64,000 bases of DNA, taken from NCBI GenBank assembly GCA_963706425.1, contig CAVPMN010000003.1, positions 221,375 to 285,374 on the forward strand, in the 5' to 3' direction. Position numbers and translations under genes: made by a program. Of this stretch, positions 52,054 to 60,107 are shown one piece after another (position 1 is the first letter of the stretch; each line of letters begins with the position of its first letter). A model generated the notes under the pieces. That model saw only the letters and a list, made by a program, of their open reading frames with translations. It did not search any database and was not told the DNA's origin. The DNA comes from CAVPMN01 sp963706425. Lineage in GTDB: Bacteria; Actinomycetota; Acidimicrobiia; Acidimicrobiales; Acidimicrobilacustridaceae.

Positions 52054-53583
52054 ATGAGCGACGACGACGCCGTGCTCGACGCGGCCCGAACGCGCGCCCT
52101 GCAGGGCAACCTGGCGGCGGGCGGCGAGAAGTTGGCCAAGCAGAACAAGCTCTTCGTGCGCGACCGGCTCGCCTTGCTGCTCGACGAGGGCTCGTTCGTG
52201 GAGGAGGGCCTGCTCGCCAACGCCGCCGCGGCCGACCTGCCCGCCGACGGAGTGGTCACCGGCGTGGGCACGGTCGACGGTCGGCCCGTGTGCGTGATGG
52301 CCAACGACCCCACCGTCAAGGCGGGTTCGTGGGGGGCCCGCACGGTCGAGAAGATCGTGCGCCTCACCGAGCTGGCGCTGCGTGACGAGCTCCCGGTGTT
52401 CTGGCTGGTCGATTCGGCGGGGGCGCGCATCACCGATCAGGTCGAGCTGTTCCCCGGCCGCAGGGGCGCCGGTCGCATCTTCCATAACCAGGTGAAGCTC
52501 TCGGGCCGGGTGCCGCAGATCTGCTGCCTGTTCGGCCCGTCTGCCGCCGGCGGTGCCTACATCCCCGCCTTCTGCGACCTGGTGATCATGGTGGAGGGCA
52601 ACGCGTCGATGTACCTCGGTTCGCCTCGCATGGCCGAGATGGTGGTGGGGGAGATCACCACGCTCGAAGAGATGGGCGGCGCCCGCATGCATGCCTCGGT
52701 GTCGGGCTGTGGCGACAACCTGGCCGTCGACGACGCCGATGCCATCCACCAGGCGCGGGCCTATCTCTCCTACTTCCCCCAGCGCTGGCGGGACGACCCT
52801 CCGCTCTACCACGCGGAGCCGGCTGCCCGCGAGCTCACGAGCGACGTGGTGCCCACCGAGGACGCGCAGGGCTACGACATGCACGAGGTGATCGACAGCC
52901 TGGTCGACCACGAGAGCTTCTTCGAGGTGAAGCCCCTGTTCGCACCGGAGCTCATCGTGGGCCTGGGGCTGCTCGAGGGCCGGCCGGTCGGCGTCGTGGC
53001 CAACAACCCGATGCAGAAGGGCGGCGTGCTGTTCGTCGACTCCGCTGACAAGGCGGCCCGCTTCATCTGGTGCTGCGACGCGTTCAACATCCCGTTGCTG
53101 TTCCTCGCCGATGTTCCGGGCTTCATGGTGGGCACGCAGGTCGAGCGCCAGGGCATCATCCGGCACGGGGCGAAGATGATCACCGCTGTCTCCGAGGCCA
53201 CCGTGCCGAAGGTGTCGGTGATCGTGCGCAAGGCCTACGGGGCCGGGCTCTACGCCATGGCCGGACCGGCGTTCGAGCCGGTGGCCACGCTGGCGCTACC
53301 CACTGCGAAGATCGCCGTGATGGGGCCCGAGGCGGCGGTCAATGCCGTGTTCGCCAACAAGATCGCGGCGATCGACGACGAGACCGAGCGAGCGGCGTTC
53401 GTCGACGAGCAGCGCCGCCTCTACGAGGCCGATGTCGATCTGCTGCGGCTGGCGTCGGAGCTGGTGATCGACGCCGTGGTCGACTTCCCGGAGCTGCGAG
53501 GCGAGGTCGCCCGCCGGCTGCACTATGCCGAGGGCAAGCGGCGGCAGTTCAGCGAGCGGCGCCACGGCGTGCCGCCGGTGTGA
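52054..53583 (+). CDS. Acyl-CoA carboxylase carboxyltransferase subunit
   Basis: 509 residues, PccB/AccD type with two crotonase-like halves. N half: LFVRDRLALLLDEGSFVEEG, WLVDSAGARI, FGPSAAGGAYIPAFCDL. C half: FFEVKPLFAPELIVGLG, FLADVPGFMVGTQVERQG, KVSVIVRKAYGAGLYAM. Carries carboxyl from biotin to an acyl-CoA (propionyl-, methylcrotonyl- or acetyl-CoA); the absence of a biotin carboxylase gene nearby leaves specificity open. Follows the phosphatase by 18 bases. Confidence 0.9.
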   Translation: MSDDDAVLDAARTRALQGNLAAGGEKLAKQNKLFVRDRLALLLDEGSFVEEGLLANAAAADLPADGVVTGVGTVDGRPVCVMANDPTVKAGSWGARTVEKIVRLTELALRDELPVFWLVDSAGARITDQVELFPGRRGAGRIFHNQVKLSGRVPQICCLFGPSAAGGAYIPAFCDLVIMVEGNASMYLGSPRMAEMVVGEITTLEEMGGARMHASVSGCGDNLAVDDADAIHQARAYLSYFPQRWRDDPPLYHAEPAARELTSDVVPTEDAQGYDMHEVIDSLVDHESFFEVKPLFAPELIVGLGLLEGRPVGVVANNPMQKGGVLFVDSADKAARFIWCCDAFNIPLLFLADVPGFMVGTQVERQGIIRHGAKMITAVSEATVPKVSVIVRKAYGAGLYAMAGPAFEPVATLALPTAKIAVMGPEAAVNAVFANKIAAIDDETERAAFVDEQRRLYEADVDLLRLASELVIDAVVDFPELRGEVARRLHYAEGKRRQFSERRHGVPPV

Positions 53584-53634
53584 TGCCCATGATCGTGATG
53601 GGTTCTGCCGTGACGGGTTCTAAGGTGCGATGTC

Positions 53635-53848
53635 GTGCCGTGGTGTGAGGACTGCGACAAGTTCTGGAACCCGAACAGCCTGCCGCCCGACGGCACCTGT
53701 CCGTCGTGCGGGCGCGTCATCGGCGATCCGCCCGACACGCACGTGCCGTGGCACTTCTGGATCCTGGTGGCGGCCGCCGCCATCTACCTGGGCTGGCGCG
53801 CGATTCAGGCGGCATGGTCAAGGCGTGCAATGGCTGCTCGCCAGGTGA
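53635..53848 (+). CDS. Small zinc-ribbon membrane protein, probable +1 frameshift near the end
   Basis: About 70 residues. Two CxxC knuckles (WCEDCDKFW and CPSCGRVIG) form a zinc ribbon, followed by one helix VPWHFWILVAAAAIYLGWRAIQ. The frame then turns into unlikely sequence that would run 79 bases into the convergent lipoprotein gene; dropping one base near 53811-53822 gives GQGVQWLLAR and a stop at 53848. GTG 53635 has TAAGGT 8 bases upstream (leaderless pattern). I have no function for it; it looks like a conserved small family of this lineage. Confidence 0.7.
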
Positions 53849-53864
53849 TCGTCGAGCCGTCAGC

Positions 53865-55507
53865 TCAGCTCTCCTTCCAGAGGTCGGCGATCCAGGTCTT
53901 GGCGCCGAGGGTCTGGATGGAGCCGTTGGCGGCCTGGTCGTAGCCGTGCACGCTGTCCGCGGGCGGCGATGGCCCAGGTCTCGCGATAGAGCCAGACGTA
54001 GGGCGCGTTGGCGTTCAGCAGGCGGGCGACGGTGGCGTAGGCCTCGGAGCGGGCCGCCTCGTCGGTGGTCGAGCGACCCGCCGCGAGCGCCTCGTCGACG
54101 CCGGGGTCGGCGTACTGCGCGAAGTTGAGCGAGATGAGCGACGGATCGATGCTCGTCGAGTGCAGCCACACGAACTCGGTGTCGGGGTCGGGGTGGCCGA
54201 AGTTGCGCCAGAGCGTGGCCTCGTACTGCCCGAGGGCGCCGTTGACGACGAGGTCTGCCTGGGCGACCGTCACCAGCTCGACCTGGGCGCCGGCAGCCTC
54301 CCACTGCTCCTTCAGGAGCTGTTGCAGTTGGCGCAGCTCGATGTCCTCGCCGGCGGTGAGGGTGACGGCCAGGGGTTGGCCGGTCTCGGTCTCGTACTGG
54401 GCCACGAGCTGCTTGGCCGCGTCGAGGTCGTAGCCCAGGTAGCCGTCGTCGTCGGAGGCGCCGAGCTGGCCGGGCGCCCAGAGGCTGGTGGCCTCCACGC
54501 CGGTGTCACCCTCGATGGCCTGGCGGATGGTGGCGGCATCGGTGGCCCGGGCCAGTGCCAGCCGCGCCGTCTGGTTGTCGAACGGCGGCTTGCCCGAGTT
54601 GAACATCACGAACTGCTCTTCGCCCTCGTTGAAGGTGAGCACGGAGAAGCCGTCGGTCTCGCTGATGCGGGTGATGTCGGCGGCGGTGATGGTGCTGATG
54701 GCGTCGACGTCGCCGGTGAGCAGCGCGTCGGCGCGATCAGCGGGGTCGACGAGGGGACGGAACTCGACGGCGTCGAGGTAGGGGAGGCCGTCCTGCCAGT
54801 AGGAGGCGTTCTTCGTGGCGCGGAACGACTTGCCGTAGTCCCACTCCTGGAACACGAACGGGCCGGTGCCGATGGGCGTGCGGGCCTCGGCCGGGTCGTC
54901 GAGCATGGCCGGTGCCGGGATGTAGCCGGCCTGGGTGGTGAGCGTGTAGGGGAAGGTCGACCAAGGCTGCTTCATGGTGACCGTGACCGTGAGCGGGCCG
55001 GTTGCCTCGGCCGTGGCCATGTTGGAGACGGCGTCGGGCGGTGACCGCCGAGTCCTGGTGCAGCGTCAGGGTGTTGGCCACGTCGGCGGCGGTGAGCGGG
55101 GTGCCGTCGTGGAAGGTCACGCCGTCGCGCAGGGTGATGGTCCACACGGTGAAGTCGGCGTTGGGCTCGAGCGACTCGGCCAGGTAGGGGGTCCACGCCC
55201 CTTCGTCGTCGAGCGAGACCAGCGGATCGAAGATCGCCGAGGCCATCATGTGGCCCGACATCGCCCAACGGCCGCTGATGGGGTTGAGGCCGTCGGTCTC
55301 GGCCTCGAGACCCCAGACGACCGTGCCGCCGGGTGTCGGGGTGAGGGTGGCCTCCTCGGGTTGTGCTGACGAAGGTGCGGCGTCGTCGCTGTCGGAGCTC
55401 GAGCTGCCACAGGCGCTGGCGAGAAGGCCGACGGTGAGCAGAGCGGCCACGAGGCCGGCTGAGCGAGACGAACGCAGGCCAGATCGGTGGCGGGGGATGG
55501 TGGTCAT
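53865..55507 (-). CDS. Peptide/nickel-type ABC transporter substrate-binding lipoprotein, two +1 frameshifts
   Basis: About 547 residues when repaired, SBP_bac_5 family. Lipoprotein signal: basic head RHRSGLRSSRS, hydrophobic LVAALLTVGLL, lipobox ASAC. Domain marks: GGTVVWGLEAETDGLNP, FTVWTITLRDGVTFHDGTPLTAADV, PIGTGPFVFQEWDYG. Extra bases lie at 55036-55038 (GGG for GG) between LHQDSAVTA and DAVSNMATAEA, and near 53957-53963 between ETWAIAAR and DSVHGYDQAANGS, after which the protein ends KTWIADLWKES. ATG 55507 follows AGGGAG. No permease or ATPase genes are next to it, so it is an orphan binding protein. Confidence 0.87.
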
Positions 55508-55681
55508 CGGAACTCCCTGGAGATGGCAGGACGACCGACCATCGGCACGGCACTCGCCGAGGTGAAGCACGTGGGGTACGAACGGGTCGATTTGCCTAGG
55601 CCGTCCGGGCCGCTGCGGCGTGGCGGGCGTCACGTCGAATTCGGCCCGCCTGGGCGCCGCGGTTAGGATCGAACCTTCACA

Positions 55682-55759
55682 CGGGCTGTGGCGCAGCTTG
55701 GTTAGCGCGTCGGTCTGGGGGACCGAAGGTCGTGGGTTCGAATCCCGCCAGCCCGACCA
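55682..55759 (+). tRNA. tRNA-Pro (anticodon GGG)
   Basis: Full cloverleaf: acceptor CGGGCTG/CAGCCCG, D-stem GCGC/GCGC, anticodon stem TCGGT/ACCGA with loop CTGGGGG, T-arm GTGGG-TTCGAAT-CCCGC, discriminator A and encoded CCA. A TAGGAT box (55664) lies about 12 bases upstream. Its 3' half is duplicated at 57316, marking a site-specific integration. Confidence 0.96.
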
Positions 55760-55761
55760 AC
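55714..55761 (+). repeat. attL: 3' half of tRNA-Pro
   Basis: Matches 57310-57357 at 47 of 48 bases; 55720-55761 is identical to 57316-57357. It spans from the anticodon loop to just beyond the CCA. Confidence 0.9.
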
Positions 55762-55817
55762 AAACCCGCAGGTCAACGGCTTGCGGGCCCGTCAGCAGGT
55801 TGAGCGAATCGGCTCCC

Positions 55818-55836
55818 TGCTAACGGAGTGCTAACG
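55818..55836 (+). repeat. Candidate integrase arm-type sites
   Basis: TGCTAACG occurs twice 11 bases apart (55818, 55829), one helical turn, between attL and the integrase remnant. CTAACGAAA at 55831 recurs near the other end at 57188. Arm-site function is inferred. Confidence 0.4.
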
Positions 55837-55844
55837 AAACTCCC

Positions 55845-56216
55845 TCAGCGTGCCCCGAGCAGGATCGCGCCTGCCTTGTCGGCCGCGTCTTGCCGCACGT
55901 GCTCGAGCGCGTTTTGGCACAGGTCCGCGGTGACGGACACCGACGAATGACCGAGCCGTTCACTGACGACCTTCAGCGGCACGCCCTGGTCGAGCAGCAT
56001 CGTCGCCGCCGTGTGCCGCAGGTCGTGGAGACGGATGCGCGGCAGGCCAGCGGCCGCGGCGTTCCGCTCAAAGCTCTGCGACACGGTCCGAGGGTGGATG
56101 AGGAGCCGTCGACCTTCGCGAAGACGAGCCTGTCGTCGCGGCGACTGTGTCAGCGTCGAGCGCCACGACCCGCCGTGACCTAGCCGTCTTAGGTGCGCTC
56201 CACTGGACGTCGTAGC
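55845..56216 (-). pseudogene. Decayed tyrosine-recombinase integrase
   Basis: Only the C-terminal catalytic half remains, spread over several minus-strand frames. WSAPKTARSRRVVALDADTVAA is the lysine beta-hairpin; LVFAKVDGSS then RTVSQSFERNAAAAGLPRIRLHDLRHTAATMLL holds the HxxR motif and VVSERLGHSSVSVTADL the second His. The catalytic tyrosine expected after TADL is Cys (TGC), and the first catalytic Arg region and arm-binding domain are gone. It cannot be active as seen. Its position beside attL identifies it as the element's former integrase. Confidence 0.85.
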
Positions 56217-56427
56217 CGACCGCGACAACAACATGGTGGGACACATCGCGGTGTGCTGGTCGCGCTTGCTCGCGAGTGAATGTCTGTCGCATACTGGCTG
56301 TGAGGGGCGAAGGCGATGTTGCTGATTCGGGCGGGCAGGTAGATCGACGTGTGGGGGACCGACTCCACCTGGTTGGTCGTTTCTGTTCGTTCTGCGTAGT
56401 CGGCACGAAACAGAAAGAGGGAGAACC

Positions 56428-56766
56428 ATGAAGCGACTCTTCGTTGCGGCTTTGATTGTCGCGACCAGTGTCGGAGGCGCAACCGCTGTGGCTTCTGCCG
56501 GTGAGATCACCGGGAACGGGAAGTTGACGCCGATCAAGGCACTGCAGACCGAGGAGAATCCTGCGGGCCCGGCCAACAGCGCCTGTGCCTTCTCGGGTTA
56601 CAACGATGGGTACATCGACGGCTCAGAGCCTTTGAGAACACAGTCGTTTGGCACCGACGGTCCGTCGCAGGCCGGGGGCCAGGAGGTCAAGTTCTACGCC
56701 ACCACCGGTCTCATCAAAGAGATCGGCCCTGGCACCGCGTGCCGCGGCGGCAACTTCGAGGAGTGA
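56428..56766 (+). CDS. Small secreted protein of unknown function
   Basis: 112 residues. Sec signal peptide MKRLFVAALIVATSVGG..ASAG with likely cleavage after ASA, then a mature part of about 87 residues (ITGNGKLTPIK, NSACAFSGYNDGYIDG, PGTACRGGNF) with two cysteines that could form one disulfide. AGGGAG lies 5 bases before ATG 56428, a clear ribosome site unlike the leaderless backbone genes. A strong hairpin follows the stop. It is the only intact gene of the tRNA-Pro element. I recall similar small actinobacterial exported proteins but no function. Confidence 0.75.
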   Translation: MKRLFVAALIVATSVGGATAVASAGEITGNGKLTPIKALQTEENPAGPANSACAFSGYNDGYIDGSEPLRTQSFGTDGPSQAGGQEVKFYATTGLIKEIGPGTACRGGNFEE

Positions 56767-56769
56767 TTG

Positions 56770-56807
56770 GTTGGGCGGGTCGGGAGTCCGCTCTCGACCC
56801 GCCCAAC
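56770..56807 (+). terminator. Hairpin terminator after the secreted-protein gene
   Basis: Perfect 13-bp stem (GTTGGGCGGGTCG with CGACCCGCCCAAC) and 12-base loop beginning 3 bases after the stop codon. No T run follows, which is usual in high-GC actinobacteria. Confidence 0.7.
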
Positions 56808-57619
56808 AGTTGTCCAGAGATGGTCTGTCGGAGAAGCACCATCGATCGGCCGAATTTCACCCATTGGGTTGACGCGCTGCTGGTCCCCGGTGGGCACGCC
56901 CGAGGACCGCAACGCACTGGACCGGATTAGCTTCGGTCAGTCAGTTCTCAGAGCAGGTAAGGGACGCGGCCGGCGCTGTTGGCTCGCTTGGCGGTGTGTT
57001 TCGCCCACCAGCGGGTCGGTCGCCAACGGTGAATCTGCTCCTGGTTTCTGTCCACGACCAGCCACCAGCCGATGGCGGCCCTCCGCATCGCGACCATGAG
57101 CCGGAGAGTATCCGGTTTTGACGCCGATGAATCGGCGGCTCACCGGTCCCTCAGCCGTCTGAGCGCGTCGACCAGCTCGGCGAGCACCTAACGAAAACCA
57201 CGTCAGCGGGTGACAAGCCGTCCCATCGTGTCTGAGGGCTCGCGATAAACGTGCAGGTCAAAGGAACTACCGGTTTCGGTGCGTGGCCGGCTGGTATCGC
57301 CGGAATCTGTCTGGAGGACCGAAGGTCGTGGGTTCGAATCCCGCCAGCCCGACCAACCCCCCGATTTCCAGTGGTGCCGCCTCTGGCAGACCCGCGGCCC
57401 CAGAGGGCACGGAGCGCAAACCGCCACCAGACCAGATCTCCATCGAGCTTGGCAGAGCAACGGTCATCGGCGGGACGGCATCCACCTGCCGATACGCCCC
57501 AATGACCCGACTTTCGAAGACCTTGGCCCCTTTGACCGGCGGCTGGGCCGGACTAGCAAGCAGGATGTCGACGGAGGGTCGGCAGAAGAGTGCGATAGCG
57601 GCGGTAGTGGAGGGTGATC
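56808..57619. other. Gene-poor stretch around attR
   Basis: 812 bases without a convincing gene on either strand. Open frames here are short, lack ribosome sites and some run through the attR copy. It contains CTAACGAAA (57188), attR (57310-57357) and a CCTCTGG/CCAGAGG hairpin (57380-57406). GC is slightly lower and codon bias absent compared with the backbone. Confidence 0.6.
57310..57357 (+). repeat. attR: copy of the tRNA-Pro 3' half
   Basis: Exact copy of 55720-55761 from 57316 on. It lacks the 5' half of a tRNA (no acceptor 5' strand or D-arm), so it is not a second tRNA gene. Confidence 0.9.
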
Positions 57620-59833
57620 ATGGATAGCACCTGGCAACGTAGACCCAGCCGGCGCGAAGTGATCACGTGGGGGGTGGGGGCTTCGACCGGCCTGTTCCTG
57701 ACGAGCAGGTTCGGCATCGTGAAGCTGCTCGGCGGTGAGGCGGCCGAGGCCCAGGGGACGTCGGTCGCACCTAGTCTCGACCCGGCAGGCATTGCCAAGT
57801 ATGCGACGCCCCTGTTGATCCCCCCGGCGATGCCGCGGGCCAGGAAGCTCAGGGTCAAGGGCGGAAAGAACGTCGACTACTACGAGATCGCGGTTCGGCA
57901 GTTCACCCAGCAGATCCTGCCTCCAGGAATGCCAGCCACCACGGTGTGGGGCTACGGACCACGCGTCGCCCAGGACGGTCCCATCATCTTCAGCGCACCG
58001 TCGTTGACCATCGAGGCGAAATGGAACGCCCCGGTGAGGGTGAAGTGGGTGAACGAGCTCGTCGATGCGGCGGGTCGGGCCCTTCCGCATCTGCTGCCCG
58101 TCGACCAGACGCTGCACTGGGCCAACCCGGCGGGACCGATCGACTACCACGGGGCGCCGACGCTCGAGCCCTACACCGGTCCCGTGCCTGTGGTCACCCA
58201 CGTGCACGGCGCCCACACGACCGACGAGAGCGATGGCTACGCCGAGGCGTGGTACCTGCCCGACGCCACGAACCTCGACGGCTACTCCCGAGGCGGCACC
58301 TTCTACGAGCCCTTCGCCGCTCAGGCGAGTGCAAAGGGGTATGTCGCCCCCGGGACCGATGTTTGGGAACCTGGCTCGTCGGTCTTCCAGTATCCGAACG
58401 ATCAGTCGTCGAGCGCGCTCTGGTACCACGATCACACGCTGGGCATGACGCGACTCAACGTCTACGCCGGACCAGCTGGCTTCTACATCCTGCGCGGCGG
58501 CCCCAGCGACGACGTGCGTGACCTTGCCGGCCAACCTGCTGTGCTGCCGGGGCCCGCGCCCGCCATCGGCGATGGGCCGGGCGTCAGCTACTACGAGATC
58601 CCCCTGGCCATCCAGGACCGCTCCTTCAACGACGACGGGTCGTTGTTCTTTCCGGACACCCGAGCCTTCTTCGATGGGTTCGGCGGCCCCTACATCGGAA
58701 ATGACGAGGCGAGCGATATCTCGCCGATCTGGAATCCGGAGTTCTTCGGCAACAGCATCATCGTGAACGGCAACACCTGGCCGACGCTCACCGTCGAACC
58801 TCGCCGCTACCGATTCCGCCTCCTCAACGGGTGCAACAGCCGCTTCCTCATCCTCCGAACCACGACGGATGACCCCAGTTCAGCTGGGTACCTGCCCCTC
58901 ACGGCCAACCTAGGCCCGACCTTCTGGCAGCTCGGCGGCGATGGCGGCTACCTCGCGACACCAGTCGAGCTCTCGGAGCTGTTGATGTCGCCCGCTGAGC
59001 GAGCCGACGTGATCGTCGACTTCGCAGCGTTCGCCGGGCAGACGATAACGCTGATCAACATCGCGCCGGACGAGCCTTTCGGCGGGGGAGTGCCCGGGGT
59101 CGACTTCGATCCCGCTTCGCCCGAGACCACCGGTCAGGTCATGCAGTTCATTGTGGGGGCCACGCCCGTGACCGACCCCACAACGGCACCTGGAGATCTG
59201 GTCTTGCCGCCGGTCCCGCAGGTGGCCGCTGCAGCACTCACCCGGCGGGTGTTGTTGGCGGAGGAGGACTCGATGCTCCTCGAAGGCGTGGGGCCACGCG
59301 CGGCCCTTCTCGGCATCGTCACCGACGACGGATCCGGCACCATCACCGGCGCCTGCGCCAAGACCTGGATGGAGCCGATCACCGAGAACCCCCAGCCAGG
59401 CGTTCCCGAGTTGTGGGAGATCTACAACACCACGGCTGACGCCCACCCCATCCACGTTCATGAGGTTCAGTTCCAGGTCGCCGCCCGGCAGGCCTTGGCG
59501 GTCGACCCAGAGGGCGTGGTGCTACAGCCGTTCGAGGTTGTCGGTGCCCCTCGGCCGGCCGAGGCGTGGGAGAGCGGCCGGAAGGACACGGTGATCGCCT
59601 ATCCCGGGGAGGTCACCCGGCTCCGGGTGGTGTTCGACCTGCCCGGGCTCTACGTCTGGCACTGCCATATCGTCGACCACGAGGACAACGAGATGATGAG
59701 GCCCCTCTATGTCGGCTCGCCAGATCCGGCGACCCCTGTGGGGAGCATCATCACCGGACGAGGGATGATCGCTGAGGATCGGTCGTGCGACACCATGGGC
59801 ACGGCACCCATCTCGATGCACCACCGCGGCTGA
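57620..59833 (+). CDS. TAT-exported multicopper oxidase
   Basis: 737 residues, three cupredoxin domains, CotA/bilirubin-oxidase/phenoxazinone-synthase group. Twin-arginine signal RPSRREVITWGVGASTGLFL. Copper ligands complete: THVHGAH, LWYHDHTLGM, HPIHVHEVQF and WHCHIVDHEDNEMM (T1 Cys, His and axial Met). Oxidises phenols, bilirubin-like compounds or metal ions with O2 outside the membrane; the substrate is unknown. ATG 57620 is favoured over GTG 57614, which lies within the GGAGGG ribosome site. It lies just outside attR, so it belongs to the chromosome rather than the element. Confidence 0.93.
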   Translation: MDSTWQRRPSRREVITWGVGASTGLFLTSRFGIVKLLGGEAAEAQGTSVAPSLDPAGIAKYATPLLIPPAMPRARKLRVKGGKNVDYYEIAVRQFTQQILPPGMPATTVWGYGPRVAQDGPIIFSAPSLTIEAKWNAPVRVKWVNELVDAAGRALPHLLPVDQTLHWANPAGPIDYHGAPTLEPYTGPVPVVTHVHGAHTTDESDGYAEAWYLPDATNLDGYSRGGTFYEPFAAQASAKGYVAPGTDVWEPGSSVFQYPNDQSSSALWYHDHTLGMTRLNVYAGPAGFYILRGGPSDDVRDLAGQPAVLPGPAPAIGDGPGVSYYEIPLAIQDRSFNDDGSLFFPDTRAFFDGFGGPYIGNDEASDISPIWNPEFFGNSIIVNGNTWPTLTVEPRRYRFRLLNGCNSRFLILRTTTDDPSSAGYLPLTANLGPTFWQLGGDGGYLATPVELSELLMSPAERADVIVDFAAFAGQTITLINIAPDEPFGGGVPGVDFDPASPETTGQVMQFIVGATPVTDPTTAPGDLVLPPVPQVAAAALTRRVLLAEEDSMLLEGVGPRAALLGIVTDDGSGTITGACAKTWMEPITENPQPGVPELWEIYNTTADAHPIHVHEVQFQVAARQALAVDPEGVVLQPFEVVGAPRPAEAWESGRKDTVIAYPGEVTRLRVVFDLPGLYVWHCHIVDHEDNEMMRPLYVGSPDPATPVGSIITGRGMIAEDRSCDTMGTAPISMHHRG

Positions 59834-59871
59834 TCCGCGGGTTGTCGCGGGCAGTCCCGGGCCGGCTCGGC

Positions 59872-59994
59872 CTACCGCAGCACGAGGTTGAGGACCAGCG
59901 TCAGCAGACCCGAGAGCAGGATCGACACGACGATCATCAGAAGGCATCCGAAGCCACCTCCGAGTGGCCGGACCTCTACATCACCGAGACGCAT
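59872..59994 (-). CDS. Possible 40-residue single-helix membrane protein
   Basis: ATG 59994 to TAG 59872, encoding a polar head MRLGDVEVRPLGGGFGC and one hydrophobic helix (LLMIVVSILLSGLLTLVLN) ending LVLR. AGGAAG lies about 6 bases before the start. GGGFGCLL before a helix is a pattern of small conserved actinobacterial membrane proteins. It occupies the otherwise empty 274-base gap between the oxidase and lysS, on the opposite strand. Too short for similarity to be judged by eye. Confidence 0.5.
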   Translation of the reverse strand: MRLGDVEVRPLGGGFGCLLMIVVSILLSGLLTLVLNLVLR

Positions 59995-60107
59995 CGGCGC
60001 TTCCTACCCCTTCCGGAGCGGAAACGTACAGGGCACGTGAATCGTGGGTCGTAGTCTGTCGGCTGGCGCGTCGGGCTCGCTCGGCGCGATCGCCCCGAAG
60101 AGGACCG

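Larger units (their letters stand above)
55720..57357. mobile_element. Remnant integrated element at tRNA-Pro
   Basis: A 1.6-kb segment between a 42-bp exact direct repeat: the tRNA-Pro 3' half (55720-55761) and its copy at 57316-57357. It holds a decayed tyrosine integrase next to the tRNA, one intact secreted-protein gene, a hairpin terminator and about 500 bases without recognisable genes. This is the classic arrangement of an integrative element reduced by deletion. The intact tRNA remains on the integrase side. Confidence 0.82.

Noticed and set aside
54160..55044. Long plus-strand frame opposite the peptide-binding protein gene
   Set aside because: Gly/Val/Glu-rich antisense shadow; the minus strand encodes a recognisable lipoprotein.
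57316..57357. Second tRNA-Pro gene
   Set aside because: Only the 3' half is present; the 5' acceptor strand, D-arm and a proper anticodon stem are missing.
57283..57627. Open frame running across the attR copy toward the oxidase gene
   Set aside because: It translates tRNA-derived repeat sequence, has no ribosome site or family features and overlaps the oxidase start.
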